Counted from the first letter of the stretch, positions 1-10,960 are shown. The stretch is 64,000 nt of DNA from CALAED01 sp036555725 (GCA_036555725.1 DATBKU010000043.1:1-64000), one strand, 5' to 3'. Numbers and translations are program-made. Notes: generated by a model not told the origin, from the letters alone.

Positions 1-209
1 ATGTCGCACACCGTACGGGGGCAGACGACCCGGACGGACACGTTGGCCACCGGGTCGCGCAGGGTGAAGTACACGGTGCCGGCCCGCCGGTTGAGCTCGG
101 TGATCTGGCCTTCCACCCAGATCCGGCCGAGCCGCGTGATCCACCCGCCGATCAGCTGGAGCGCGGTGCGGACCGGTACGGGCGACTCCGCCGAGGTCTC
201 GAGCGCCAT
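1..209 (-). CDS. xseA: Exodeoxyribonuclease VII large subunit, N-terminal part (cut by window edge)
   Basis: Reading the minus strand from an ATG at 209 gives 69 codons that run off the window. The peptide contains WITRLGRIWVEGQITELNRR followed by VYFTLRDP, which is the N-terminal OB-fold of XseA. XseA is the large subunit of the nuclease that digests single-stranded DNA in both directions together with XseB. Only the start of the nucleic-acid-binding domain is present; the catalytic part lies outside the window. The gene is divergent from glpX, as in other actinobacteria where xseA and glpX are near neighbours. The motif match is strong; the exact start codon is less certain. Confidence 0.88.
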   Translation of the reverse strand, partial: MALETSAESPVPVRTALQLIGGWITRLGRIWVEGQITELNRRAGTVYFTLRDPVANVSVRVVCPRTVCD

Positions 210-401
210 GCGGTGCAGCCTACGGCGTCTGCGGCCTACGGCGTCGCGGCCGGGATTCCGCCGGCAGGACGCCGCGCGGGTTAAACCGGGCCTACCTCGG
301 GCAGACGCCCAAGAGACACCGGATCGATCCGGGACCGCCCCTGGGCAACCGGTGGCCGCCTGACAAACTGAACGCAGGAGCGTCGAGCAAGGGGAGCGCA
401 C

Positions 402-1436
402 ATGCCTGACGAATCGACCGCGTCCTCTCCGCTGGCGACGGCCCAGGACGCACCCGACCGCAACCTGGCGATGGAGCTCGTCCGGGTGACAGAGGCGGCG
501 GCGATGGCGGCCGCCCGCTGGGTCGGGCGCGGCGACAAGAACGGCGCCGACGGGGCGGCGGTCAACGCCATGCGCCAGCTGATCAACACCGTCTCCATGC
601 AAGGGGTCGTGGTCATCGGCGAGGGCGAGAAGGACAACGCCCCCATGCTCTTCAACGGCGAGCACGTCGGCGACGGCAGCGGCGCCGAGTGCGACGTGGC
701 CGTGGACCCGATCGACGGCACCCGGCTGACCGCGCTCGGCATGAACGACGCGATCTCGGTGATCGCGGTGAGCGCCCGCGGGTCAATGTACGACCCGTCC
801 GCGGTGTTCTACATGGAGAAGCTGGTGACCGGCCCGGAGGCGGCCGACGTCGTCGACATCAACCGCCCGGCCGCCGAGAACATCCGCGCGGTGGCCAAGG
901 CCAAGGGCTCGTCGCCGGAGGACGTGACGGTCGTCATCCTCGACCGGCCGCGGCACGAGAGCCTGGTCAAGGAGATCCGCGAGGCGGGCGCCCGGATCAA
1001 ATTCATCACCGACGGCGACGTCGCCGGCGGGATCATGGCCGCGCGCGAGGGCACCGGTGTCGATCTGCTGCTCGGCATCGGGGGCACTCCCGAGGGCATC
1101 ATCGCGGCCTGCGCGGTGAAGGCGCTCGGCGGCGTGATCCAGGGCCGGCTGTGGCCGCGTGACGACGCCGAGCGGCGGCAGGCGCTCGACGCCGGGCACG
1201 ATCTGTCCCGCGTGCTCACCACCGACGACCTGGTGACCTCCGACGACGTGTTCTTCGCCGCCAGCGGCATCACCGACGGGCAGCTGGCCAACGGCGTCCG
1301 GTACCGGAAGGGCACCGCCACCACGCACTCGCTGGTCATGCGGTCGCGCAGCGGCACGATCCGGAAGATCGAAAGCGAGCACCAGCTCGGCAAGCTGCGC
1401 GCCTACAGCGCCATCAACTTCGACTCGGCGTCCTAG
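402..1436 (+). CDS. glpX: Class II fructose-1,6-bisphosphatase
   Basis: This 344-residue protein hydrolyses fructose 1,6-bisphosphate to fructose 6-phosphate, the committed step of gluconeogenesis in actinobacteria, which often have only this class. The metal-binding motifs of the GlpX family are visible: GEGEKD at residues 73-78 and VDPIDGT at 101-107, followed by a glycine-rich GIGGTPEG segment in the C-terminal half. The length fits the family (about 330-345). A GGGGAG ribosome site lies six bases before the ATG. The gene is followed, convergently, by a DUF1707 gene only 21 bases away. It is probably cytoplasmic and essential for growth on non-sugar carbon. Confidence 0.96.
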   Translation: MPDESTASSPLATAQDAPDRNLAMELVRVTEAAAMAAARWVGRGDKNGADGAAVNAMRQLINTVSMQGVVVIGEGEKDNAPMLFNGEHVGDGSGAECDVAVDPIDGTRLTALGMNDAISVIAVSARGSMYDPSAVFYMEKLVTGPEAADVVDINRPAAENIRAVAKAKGSSPEDVTVVILDRPRHESLVKEIREAGARIKFITDGDVAGGIMAAREGTGVDLLLGIGGTPEGIIAACAVKALGGVIQGRLWPRDDAERRQALDAGHDLSRVLTTDDLVTSDDVFFAASGITDGQLANGVRYRKGTATTHSLVMRSRSGTIRKIESEHQLGKLRAYSAINFDSAS

Positions 1437-1457
1437 AGACCGAAAGCGGCGTCAGGG

Positions 1458-2069
1458 CTAACTCGGCTTGACCGAACGCCGCACCCGGTCGCGCCACCTG
1501 CGCTTGGGTGTGCGCGCCTTGAGGGTCCCGAGCACGATCGTGCCGCTCACCTCGATCACCGGGCCGTCGCCGGCCGACCGTACGCGCAGGTCTCGCGAGG
1601 ACAGGAAGGTACGGCTCGTCACATCGACCCGTACGCCCTCCGGGACCAGCAGCCGGACGCGGCCGCCGAGGACCTGGGCGTCGATGACGATATGCCGCCG
1701 CTGCAGGATCGCCTCCCTGAGGTCGAGCTCCACGGTGCCGAACAGGGCGAACAGCGGCACTCGGACGGGCACCACCCACCGACCTGCACGCCGTACGGAG
1801 CCGAACATCACGTTCAGCGGCCGGTCGTCGACCTGGATCGGCTGCGCCTCGGCCGGACTGAGGTCGGCCGTGAGCCCGGTCAGCTCGCCCAGCGTGCGCG
1901 CCGAGTAGGCGACCGACATCCGGTCGGAATGCTCATCGGCGGTCAGCCGGCCGTCGGCGAACGCCTCACCGAGCAGGGTGATGACCCGTTCTCGGTCGGC
2001 GTCGGAGGCCCGCAGATCGCGTACAGGGGTGGGCCGCTCGGGTGGTTGCGGCCGCCACGGGACTTCCAC
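1458..2069 (-). CDS. DUF1707 domain protein (cell-wall-active antibiotic response-like C-terminus)
   Basis: About 203 residues if translation starts at the GTG at 2069. The N-terminal half has the DUF1707 signature VRDLRASDADRERVITLLGE, followed by the DGRLTADEHSDRM segment, a small helical domain common in actinobacteria. The C-terminal half is beta-rich (repeated V-x-V strands with LFGTVELDL) and resembles the LiaF/DUF2154-like fold found behind DUF1707. No membrane segment is evident, so it is probably cytoplasmic or membrane-peripheral. The open frame continues much further upstream, but that part lies opposite the ABC transporter gene and has no domain, so I placed the start just before the domain. 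The molecular role of this family is not established. Confidence 0.8.
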   Translation of the reverse strand: MEVPWRPQPPERPTPVRDLRASDADRERVITLLGEAFADGRLTADEHSDRMSVAYSARTLGELTGLTADLSPAEAQPIQVDDRPLNVMFGSVRRAGRWVVPVRVPLFALFGTVELDLREAILQRRHIVIDAQVLGGRVRLLVPEGVRVDVTSRTFLSSRDLRVRSAGDGPVIEVSGTIVLGTLKARTPKRRWRDRVRRSVKPS

Positions 2070-2144
2070 GTCTTCGACGATAGCGGGCCCTGGTGCAGCG
2101 AAAACCGTTCGGGGAATGTCGGGCCCGCCGCCTATCGTGACGCC

Positions 2145-3101
2145 ATGAGGACCGTACAGTCTGCCGCCGACCCGACCGCGCGGCGGTCGTACGGTGATCT
2201 TGCCATCCGGCTGCACGGCGTCGTGAAGCGCTTCGGCACGCTCACCGCCGTCGACGGGCTCGACCTCGAGGTGCCGAGCGGCAGCTGCCTCGGGCTGCTG
2301 GGGCCCAACGGCGCGGGGAAGTCGACCACGATGCGCATGCTGACCGCGCAGGCGCTGGCCGACTCCGGTTCCATCCACGTGCTCGGCTATCCGGTGCCGC
2401 GCGAGTCCAAGCGGGCCCGTGCCGAGATGGGCGTGGTGCCGCAGCAGGACAACCTCGACGAGGAGCTGACCGCCCGCGAAAACCTCGAGGTGTTCGCGCA
2501 CCTCTACCGGGTGCCGCGGCCGCGCCGCCCGGCCGCGGTCGACGACGCGCTGACCCTCGCGCACCTCACCGAGCGGCAGCACACCCGGGTCGACAACCTG
2601 TCCGGCGGCATGCGACGGCGGCTGCTCATCGCCCGCGGCCTCGTGCACAGGCCGCGGCTGGTGCTGCTCGACGAGCCGACGGTCGGGCTCGACCCGCAGG
2701 TCAGGGCCGAGCTGTGGGGCCTGATCGACGGGCTGCGGGCCGGCGGCACGACGGTGCTGATGTCGACCCACTACATCGAGGAGGCCGAGCGGCTGGCCGA
2801 CGAGTGCGCACTGATGTCGCACGGCAAAGTCGTGGCGCGCGGCGGCCCGGCCGAGCTGGTTGCCGAGCACGCGGGCGAGCAGGTGGTGGAGCACTACGGC
2901 CCGCCGCAACGACTGGTCGAGATCGAGCGGCTGGCCGCGGGTGCCGGGCTGCCGACCCGCCGCACCGGCCCGTCCGTCTCGATCCTGCGCGCCGAGCAGA
3001 TGCCGCCCTCGCTGGCCGACGACCTCGGTCCCGACGGCGTCCGCCGGGCGGCCAATCTCGAAGACGTCTTCGTGGTCCTCACCGGAGAAAAGGTCGAATG
3101 A
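2145..3101 (+). CDS. ABC transporter ATP-binding protein (DrrA/NodI type)
   Basis: A 318-residue nucleotide-binding subunit of an ABC-2 type exporter. The Walker A motif GPNGAGKST is at residues 53-61, the signature LSGGM at 152-156, Walker B LVLLDEP at 172-178 and the switch histidine at 209. A roughly 90-residue tail after the core resembles the C-terminal extension of DrrA-like daunorubicin exporters. The ATG at 2145 was chosen because the open frame upstream overlaps the DUF1707 gene and carries no domain. The stop overlaps the start of the permease gene in an ATGA arrangement, so the two are translationally coupled. The substrate is unknown; lipids, glycans or a small hydrophobic molecule are possible. 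Confidence 0.93.
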   Translation: MRTVQSAADPTARRSYGDLAIRLHGVVKRFGTLTAVDGLDLEVPSGSCLGLLGPNGAGKSTTMRMLTAQALADSGSIHVLGYPVPRESKRARAEMGVVPQQDNLDEELTARENLEVFAHLYRVPRPRRPAAVDDALTLAHLTERQHTRVDNLSGGMRRRLLIARGLVHRPRLVLLDEPTVGLDPQVRAELWGLIDGLRAGGTTVLMSTHYIEEAERLADECALMSHGKVVARGGPAELVAEHAGEQVVEHYGPPQRLVEIERLAAGAGLPTRRTGPSVSILRAEQMPPSLADDLGPDGVRRAANLEDVFVVLTGEKVE

Positions 3102-3907
3102 GCACCGTTACCACCGTGCGCACGGACCAGGCCGTACGGCTGCGGCGGTTCGAGCTGGCCGCGTTGCAAGGCACGTGGCGGCATGAGTTCGCGCTGTTCA
3201 AGCGCTACTGGCGAACTACTTCGTTCGCGGCGATGTTCGAGCCGACCTTTATGATGCTCGCCTTCGGCTACGGCTTCGGCTCGCTGGTGTCGGCGATCGG
3301 CGGCTACCGCTACCTCGACTTCGTCGGCACCGGCATGGTCGGCACGGCGGCGCTGTTCACCTCGGTGTTTCCCGGGATGTTCAACGCCTACATCAGGCGG
3401 GCCTTCCAGCACACCTACGACGCGATGCTGACCACTCCGCTCGACGTGCACGAGCTCGTGACCGGTGAGGCGACGTGGATCGCGGCCAAGTCGGCGGTGT
3501 ACGGCTGCGCTCCCGTGATCGTTGCGATGGCGTTCGGGCTCGATCCGAGCCCCGGCATGCTGGTCATCCCGATTATCGTGTTCGCCACGGCTTGCGGCTT
3601 CGGGCTGTTCGGCATGTGGACGTCGACCGTGGTGCCGTCGATCAACTCCTTCGACTACGTGATCACCGGTGTGGTGACGCCGTTGTTCCTGATCGCGGGC
3701 ACCTTCTTCCCCATCAACGCGCTGCCCGGCTGGGTGCACATCGCGGCCCAGTTCAACCCCCTGTTGCACTGCGTGGAGCTGGTCAGGCACGCCGTCTTCG
3801 GCTTCCGGCCGCTCGTCGACCTCGGTCATTTCGCCGCGCTGCTGCTGTTCGCGGCCCTGATGTGGCTGATCGCCGTCCGCGGCATGCGCCGTCGCCTGAT
3901 CGACTGA
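3098..3907 (+). CDS. ABC-2 type transporter permease
   Basis: A 269-residue integral membrane protein with about six hydrophobic segments, starting after a roughly 60-residue cytoplasmic N-terminus. The segment PLFLIAGTFFPINALPGW near the C-terminus is the conserved ABC-2 signature region of the DrrB/NodJ family. The start overlaps the ATPase stop by four bases, so the pair forms one exporter. No substrate-defining gene lies beside it: the downstream MFS gene has its own promoter. The substrate is therefore unknown. Confidence 0.92.
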   Translation: MSTVTTVRTDQAVRLRRFELAALQGTWRHEFALFKRYWRTTSFAAMFEPTFMMLAFGYGFGSLVSAIGGYRYLDFVGTGMVGTAALFTSVFPGMFNAYIRRAFQHTYDAMLTTPLDVHELVTGEATWIAAKSAVYGCAPVIVAMAFGLDPSPGMLVIPIIVFATACGFGLFGMWTSTVVPSINSFDYVITGVVTPLFLIAGTFFPINALPGWVHIAAQFNPLLHCVELVRHAVFGFRPLVDLGHFAALLLFAALMWLIAVRGMRRRLID

Positions 3908-3948
3908 AACCCCCGCGCCGCGCGGCCCGGTTGACCTGCGAGACCGTG

Positions 3949-3977
3949 TTGACTGGCATCGGGGGCTCTCCTACGCT
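3949..3977 (+). promoter_or_regulatory. Housekeeping-type promoter before the MFS gene
   Basis: TTGACT at 3949-3954 and TACGCT at 3972-3977 are separated by 17 bases, a near-consensus principal sigma factor promoter. It lies about 55 bases before the GTG start of the MFS gene and separates that gene from the ABC pair. Confidence 0.65.
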
Positions 3978-4031
3978 GACGCGAAGCTTGTTCATGTTTG
4001 CGGTAGGAGCTGTGGGCGAGGAGGGGACCGC

Positions 4032-5261
4032 GTGAGCGAGGGCATCACCCCGCGAGATCGGGAAGCGCGGATCTCCGCGTACGCGGCGTTCGCCGTACAG
4101 GGCCTGTGCTTCGCCTCGCTGGTGACCCGGGTCCCACAGCTGCAGAAGGCACACCACCTCAGCGACGGCACGCTGGCGATCGTGCTGCTGCTGGTGCCGG
4201 TGATCGCGGGCGTGGGCAGCGTGCTGGCCGGTGTCGTGTTCTCGCGGTACGGCAGCGCGATCGTGTTGCGGACGGCCCAGCCGGCGGTCTGTCTGGCGAT
4301 CATCCTTATCGGTCTGACGGGCGACAACGACGTGGCGCTGTACGGGGCGACCGCGTTGTTCGGGCTGTTCGTCGGGGCTGTCGACGCCTCGATGAACGCT
4401 CAGGCGGTCGCCGTCGAGCGCCGGTACGGCATGAGCCTGCTCACCGGGTTCTACGCGATCTGGAGCGCCGCCGGGATCCTCGGCGGATCCTGGATCGCCC
4501 TCGCGAACAAGGGCGACCTCTCGCTGTTCGTCGGCTTCGCCGTGCCCGCGGTCGCCGGCATCGCCGCCTCGCTGCTCACCGGGCCACGGCTGTACCGCAA
4601 GGCCGAGGAGGGCGCCGGGCCGAGCAGCGAGGAGCTGAAGGCGGCGGCCAGGCGGGTCCCTTGGCGGCCGATCCTGCTCATCGGCGCCGCGATGGGGGTC
4701 ATGTACCTCGCCGACGCCGCGACCTCGAACTACAGCGCCAAGTACCTGGAGGACGAGCTCGCCGGCTCGTCGGCCGTCGCGCCGCTGGCGTACGTCGCGT
4801 ACCAGATCGCCATGGTGGCCAGCCGCGCGATAGCCGACTTCGGGGTCCGGCGGTTCGGCGCCACCCGGGTCGTCCAAGTAGGCGCGGTCGTGGCCATGAT
4901 CGGGCTGGTCGGCGTGGTCGCCGCACCGAACGCGGCGTTCGCCATCGCCGCCTTCGCGGTGGCGGGGCTCGGCCTGTGCGTCGTACCGCCCGTGTCGTTC
5001 TCGGCCGCCGGAAAGGTCGACCCCACCGGGCTCGGCGTCGCCGTCTCGCGGGTGAACGTCTTCAACTACGTGGGGTTCGTGGCGGGGGCCGCGGTGGTCG
5101 GCGCGGTCTCTTCCGTGAGCCCAGACAACGGCCTGCGCATCGCGTTCATCGTGCCCACGGTGCTCACGCTGGTCATCCTGTTCACCGCCCGCGGGTTCGA
5201 GCCCGAGCCCGTGCTCGGCGCCGTCCCCTCCCCCGCCGTCACCGAACGCCCAGTCGCCTGA
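4032..5261 (+). CDS. MFS transporter, 12-helix type
   Basis: A 409-residue hydrophobic protein with about twelve transmembrane segments in two halves joined by a charged loop near residues 190-215. The GLVTR-like loops and the N-terminal AYAAFAVQGLCFASLVTRVP resemble the sugar-transporter-like MFS members annotated in actinomycetes. Translation begins at a GTG preceded by GAGGGGA. A clear promoter lies just upstream, so it is probably transcribed alone. It converges with the MocR-type regulator gene. The cargo cannot be inferred from sequence; export of a small metabolite is as likely as uptake. Confidence 0.88.
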   Translation: MSEGITPRDREARISAYAAFAVQGLCFASLVTRVPQLQKAHHLSDGTLAIVLLLVPVIAGVGSVLAGVVFSRYGSAIVLRTAQPAVCLAIILIGLTGDNDVALYGATALFGLFVGAVDASMNAQAVAVERRYGMSLLTGFYAIWSAAGILGGSWIALANKGDLSLFVGFAVPAVAGIAASLLTGPRLYRKAEEGAGPSSEELKAAARRVPWRPILLIGAAMGVMYLADAATSNYSAKYLEDELAGSSAVAPLAYVAYQIAMVASRAIADFGVRRFGATRVVQVGAVVAMIGLVGVVAAPNAAFAIAAFAVAGLGLCVVPPVSFSAAGKVDPTGLGVAVSRVNVFNYVGFVAGAAVVGAVSSVSPDNGLRIAFIVPTVLTLVILFTARGFEPEPVLGAVPSPAVTERPVA

Positions 5262-5289
5262 GCCCGGCGGACGTACGGAGCCCGGGCGA

Positions 5290-6672
5290 TCAGCCGGCCG
5301 TGGCCTCGCCCAGGAGGGCGGCGGCCTCGGCAAGCCGACTGCCGTTGAGGCGGCCGTACCCCAGCACGAGCGCCGCCCGCGGCGGGCCGGCCGTCCAGAA
5401 CGTCGCGGCGCCCTCCACCGCCACACCACGGCGGGCGGCCGCCCGTACGACGCGCTGTTCGTCCCAGCCGTCCGGCAACTCGACGTACAGATGGAGGCCG
5501 GCCGATACGCCACGTACCGTCACGCCGGGCAGATGCGTACGCAGCGCGGCCGCCAGCGTGTCGCGGCGGACGCGGTAGCGGCGCCGCATCACCCGTAGCT
5601 GGCGGTCGTAGGCACCAGAGGTGATCAAGTGGGCGAGCGCGTGCTGCTCGATCACCGGGGCGCCGAGGTCGGTGAGCGCGCGGTAGTGCCGCAGCCGTTC
5701 GGCCAGCGCCGGCGGGGCGGCCACCCAGCCGAGCCGCAGCCCGGGGGCCAGCGACTTGCTCACCGAACCGGCCAGCACGACCCGGTTGGGCTCGATGCCC
5801 TGCAGGCACCCGACGGGCTCCCGGTCGTACCGGAACTCCGCGTCGTAGTCGTCCTCGATGACGAGCCCGTCGACGGCGCGCGCCCAGCCGACGAGTGCGG
5901 ACCGGCGGAGCGGGGACAGGACGACGCCGGTCGGGTACTGGTGGGCGGGCGTGACCAGCACGGCCCGGGCTCCGGTGCGGGCCAGCGCGGCGACGTCGAT
6001 GCCGTCCGCGTCCACCGGGACCGGGACGAGGTCGATGCCGGCGGCGCGCAGCAGCGGCAGCTGGCGGACGCTGGTCGGATCCTCCACGGCGAGCGACTCA
6101 TGCCCGTCCTCGGCGAGCAGCCGGACGAGGACCGCGAGGCCGTGCGCGACCCCGTTGGTCACGGTGATCCGCTCCGGCGGCACGTTGGCGGCGCGGACCC
6201 GGCCGAGGTACCCCGACAGCTCCACGCGCAGCGCGGCGACGCCCGCCGGGTCGGGGTAGGCCAGCTCGCTGTGCGGGAGCGTCCGCAGCACGTGCCTGAT
6301 CGCGGTGAGCCAGCGGTCGCGCGGGAACGCCGCCAGGTCGGGCACTCCGGGCCGCAGGTCGTACGGCATGGGCTCGCTCGGCTCGTCCCAAGCGGGCCGG
6401 GCCGGAGGCGGGTCCCGTTCGGGCGTGGCCAGCGGCGCCACCCGAGTGCCCTCACCACGGCGGGCGATGAGGAAGCCCTCGGCGATGAGCTGCTCGTACG
6501 CGGTGACAACGACGCCGCGGGACACGGCGAGGTCATGGGCCAGGTCGCGGGTGGAGGGCAACCGAGTGTTCGCGGTGAGCCGCCCGGAGCGGATCGCCGC
6601 GCGCACCTCGGCGGCGATCTGGCCGGACAGCCGCCCCTTTGCCCGGTCGAAGTGGAGATGTAGGTCGGTCAT
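5290..6672 (-). CDS. MocR/PdxR-family regulator (GntR DNA-binding domain fused to aminotransferase-like domain)
   Basis: A 460-residue regulator. Residues 10-80 form a winged-helix GntR domain (LPSTRDLAHDLAVSRGVV, then YEQLIAEGFL). From about 105 to the end lies a fold-type I aminotransferase domain with the PLP-binding lysine in GSVSKSL (Lys306) and the aspartate of EDDYDAEF, as in GabR, TauR and PdxR. Such proteins bind PLP and an amino-compound effector and regulate a divergent gene. Here the divergent neighbour is an EamA transporter, so control of amino acid or vitamin B6-related export is a reasonable inference. A pair of direct repeats lies in the shared intergenic region. Confidence 0.92.
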   Translation of the reverse strand: MTDLHLHFDRAKGRLSGQIAAEVRAAIRSGRLTANTRLPSTRDLAHDLAVSRGVVVTAYEQLIAEGFLIARRGEGTRVAPLATPERDPPPARPAWDEPSEPMPYDLRPGVPDLAAFPRDRWLTAIRHVLRTLPHSELAYPDPAGVAALRVELSGYLGRVRAANVPPERITVTNGVAHGLAVLVRLLAEDGHESLAVEDPTSVRQLPLLRAAGIDLVPVPVDADGIDVAALARTGARAVLVTPAHQYPTGVVLSPLRRSALVGWARAVDGLVIEDDYDAEFRYDREPVGCLQGIEPNRVVLAGSVSKSLAPGLRLGWVAAPPALAERLRHYRALTDLGAPVIEQHALAHLITSGAYDRQLRVMRRRYRVRRDTLAAALRTHLPGVTVRGVSAGLHLYVELPDGWDEQRVVRAAARRGVAVEGAATFWTAGPPRAALVLGYGRLNGSRLAEAAALLGEATAG

Positions 6673-6746
6673 GGCTCCGTTCTTTAGCCCCGCCCCTTTC
6701 CCCAGTTCCGGATCCTACAGTTGGGCGATCACCCGAAGCCCCACAT

Positions 6747-6778
6747 TTGGCCCTTGATCCGGCATATCGATTGGCCCT
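6747..6778. promoter_or_regulatory. Direct repeats TTGGCCCT, candidate MocR operator
   Basis: TTGGCCCT occurs at 6747-6754 and again at 6771-6778, in the same orientation, 24 bases apart. They lie between the divergent MocR-type regulator and the EamA gene. MocR regulators such as GabR and PdxR typically bind direct repeats in the intergenic region, so these are the best operator candidates. Confidence 0.5.
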
Positions 6779-6813
6779 GGGGCACGGACCATCCGCTGCC
6801 TAGCCTCCGTGAC

Positions 6814-7737
6814 ATGAACAGTCGCGACGGCCTCCGCGGCACCCTGGGCGCGGCGCTGGCCATGTGCTTCGTCGGAACGCTGGCCGCGGTGTCGGCCACG
6901 CTCGGCGACTACCCGATCTTCGGCGGGCAGGCCGTCCGCTACGCGGTGGCCGCGGTGATCCTCTTCGCGGCCGACCGCGTGGTCGGGAACCGGTCCGGCA
7001 CGTGGCGGCATCCGCGCGGGCAACGCGAATGGGCGCTGCTGGCCGGGCTGGCGGCGACCGGGCTCGCGGCGTTCAACGTCTTCGTCGTGTCGGCCACGCA
7101 CTACGCCGGGCCGGCCACGGTCGGCACGGTGATCGCGACGGTGCCGATCGCGTTGGCGCTCGTCGGCCCGGCGCTGGACGGGCGCCGGCCGCATCCGCGC
7201 GTGGTGGTGGCCGCGATGGTCGTGACGGCGGGCGCGGCGCTGGCCAACGGCCTCGGCAGCGGCAGCGTGCCCGGCCTGCTGCTGGCGCTCGGCGCGCTGG
7301 GCGGAGAGGTGTGCTTCTCGCTGCTCGCGGTGCCGCTGCTGCCGGCGCTCGGACCGGTCCGCGTCTCGGCCTACTCGGCGGCACTGGCCGCGCCCATGCT
7401 GTTCGCGGCCGGGCTGGCCGTGGACGGCGCGGGCGTTGTACGGGTACCGACGGCTGGTGAGGCCGCCGGGCTGGCCTACCTTGCGGCGATCGTGACCACG
7501 ATCGCGTTCTTCCTCTGGTACGACGCGCTGGGCCGGCTGGGCGCCGATCGGGCCGGGCTTTTCGCCGGGTTGATCCCGGTGAGTGCCGTCGGCACGACGG
7601 TGGTGCTGGGTCTGGGCAGGCCTGGGCCCCCCGATCTCGCCGGGGCCGCCCTGGTCGCGGTCGGCGTCGTGGCGGGGCTGAGCACGCCCAAAGCCCGAAG
7701 GACGGCACGCTACGCGGCCGCCACCACTCGGGGCTAA
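6814..7737 (+). CDS. EamA (drug/metabolite transporter) family permease
   Basis: A 307-residue protein with about ten hydrophobic helices in two EamA repeats, the usual size for this exporter family. The ATG at 6814 was preferred to the longer open frame because the family's first helix begins within a few residues of it (LGAALAMCFVGTLAAVSATL). It is transcribed divergently from the MocR-type regulator and very likely is its target. Many EamA members export amino acids or their derivatives, but no substrate can be assigned. The C-terminus ends in a basic tail (KARRTARYAA), expected to be cytoplasmic. Confidence 0.87.
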   Translation: MNSRDGLRGTLGAALAMCFVGTLAAVSATLGDYPIFGGQAVRYAVAAVILFAADRVVGNRSGTWRHPRGQREWALLAGLAATGLAAFNVFVVSATHYAGPATVGTVIATVPIALALVGPALDGRRPHPRVVVAAMVVTAGAALANGLGSGSVPGLLLALGALGGEVCFSLLAVPLLPALGPVRVSAYSAALAAPMLFAAGLAVDGAGVVRVPTAGEAAGLAYLAAIVTTIAFFLWYDALGRLGADRAGLFAGLIPVSAVGTTVVLGLGRPGPPDLAGAALVAVGVVAGLSTPKARRTARYAAATTRG

Positions 7738-7781
7738 CCTGGGCCCGCCAGATCAGTTCGTCGTCTTGCGAGGATCGCCGC

Positions 7782-9425
<1,644 letters not shown>

Positions 9426-9553
9426 CCTGCCTGTTTGACAAGCCCTCCGTCGCGGTCGGGCGGCGGGCCCGTGAAGCAGGCCCCGGTACCGGGAACCCGG
9501 GCTGTCCGGGGCTGTACGGGCGCATGGCAGGCTGGACGGCGGGAGGTGTCGCG

Positions 9554-10960
9554 ATGACCGAGCAGAGCGAGTTTCGGATCGAGCACGACTCCATGGGAGA
9601 GGTACGGGTCCCGGCGACGGCCAAGTGGCGCGCCCAGACCCAGCGGGCGGTCGAGAACTTCCCGATCTCCGGTCGCACTCTCGAGCGGGCCCACATCGCC
9701 GCGCTCGCCCACATCAAGGCCGCCGCCGCGAAGGTCAACGCCGACCTCGGGGTGATCGACAAGGAGATGGCCGAGGTCATCGCCGAGGCCGCCCTCGAGG
9801 TCGCCGGCGGCCGGTGGGACGATCACTTCCCGATCGACGTCTTCCAGACCGGATCCGGCACGTCGTCGAACATGAACGCCAACGAGGTCATCGCCACCCT
9901 GGCCGAGGAGCGCTTCGGCCGGGATGTGCACCCGAACGACCACGTCAACGCCTCGCAGTCGTCGAATGACGTGTTTCCCTCCTCGATCCACATCGCCGCG
10001 ACGGGCGCCGTGCGAGACGACCTGATCCCGGCCCTGCAGCACCTGGAGGGCGCGCTCAACGGCAAGGCCGTCGCGTTCGCGACCGTGGTGAAGTCGGGCC
10101 GCACGCACCTGATGGACGCCACGCCGGTCACTCTCGGCCAGGAGTTCGCCGGCTATGCGGCCCAGGTCATGCTGGGCGTGGAACGCCTGCAGGCGATGCT
10201 GCCCAGGCTCGCCGAGCTGCCGCTGGGCGGTACGGCGGTCGGCACCGGCATCAACACCCCGCCCGGGTTCGCCGAGCGGGTGATCAGCGAGGTGGCCCGG
10301 GTGACCGAGCTGCCGCTCAGCGAGGCGCGCAACCACTTCGAGGCCCAAGGCGCCCGGGACGCCCTTGTCGAGGCCAGCGGGGTCCTGCGGACGATCGCCG
10401 CCAGCCTGAACAAGATCGCCAACGATCTGCGCTGGATGGGGTCGGGGCCACGCGCCGGCTTGGCCGAGATCCGGCTGCCCGACCTGCAGCCCGGCTCGTC
10501 GATCATGCCGGGCAAGGTGAACCCCGTCATCCCCGAGGCCGTGTGCCAGGTCGCCGCGCAGGTGATCGGCAACGATGCGGCGATCGCGTTCGGCGGCGCC
10601 GCGGGCAACTTCGAGCTCAACGTGATGCTGCCGATGCTCGCCCGCAACATCCTGGAGTCGATCCGGCTGCTGGCGAACGTGTCGCGGCTGTTCGCCGACC
10701 GCTGCGTCGAGGGCATCGAGGCCGACGTCGAGCGGTGCCTGGAGTACGCCGAGTCCTCCCCGTCCATCGTCACCCCGCTCAATCGCTACATCGGCTATGA
10801 GGCGGCCGCCGCCGTCGCCAAGCAGGCCCTGACGGAACGGAAGACGATTCGGCAGGTCGTGATCGAGCGCGGCTACGTCGACGACGGCAAGCTCACCGAG
10901 GAGCAACTCGACACGGCCCTCGACGTGCTCCGGATGACCGGCTCGTCCTCCTCGGCCTGA
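9554..10960 (+). CDS. fumC: Class II fumarate hydratase
   Basis: A 468-residue homotetrameric fumarase of the aspartase/argininosuccinate lyase superfamily. The superfamily signature GSSIMPGKVNPV lies near residue 315-330, with the other active-site regions TGSGTSSNMNANEVIA (about 97-112) and HVNASQSSNDVFPS (about 131-144) also intact. It needs no iron and resists oxidation, unlike its upstream neighbour. The ATG at 9554 follows GGGAGG and is the first start with the family N-terminus. The frame is open far upstream, but that region is the class I fumarase read in another frame. A strong hairpin terminator follows the stop. Confidence 0.96.
   Translation: MTEQSEFRIEHDSMGEVRVPATAKWRAQTQRAVENFPISGRTLERAHIAALAHIKAAAAKVNADLGVIDKEMAEVIAEAALEVAGGRWDDHFPIDVFQTGSGTSSNMNANEVIATLAEERFGRDVHPNDHVNASQSSNDVFPSSIHIAATGAVRDDLIPALQHLEGALNGKAVAFATVVKSGRTHLMDATPVTLGQEFAGYAAQVMLGVERLQAMLPRLAELPLGGTAVGTGINTPPGFAERVISEVARVTELPLSEARNHFEAQGARDALVEASGVLRTIAASLNKIANDLRWMGSGPRAGLAEIRLPDLQPGSSIMPGKVNPVIPEAVCQVAAQVIGNDAAIAFGGAAGNFELNVMLPMLARNILESIRLLANVSRLFADRCVEGIEADVERCLEYAESSPSIVTPLNRYIGYEAAAAVAKQALTERKTIRQVVIERGYVDDGKLTEEQLDTALDVLRMTGSSSSA

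Noticed and set aside
3783..5513. A 576-codon open frame on the minus strand
   Set aside because: It lies opposite the MFS and ABC permease genes and reads as low-complexity Arg/Gly/Asp/His sequence with no family motif. High-GC genes often leave the opposite strand open.
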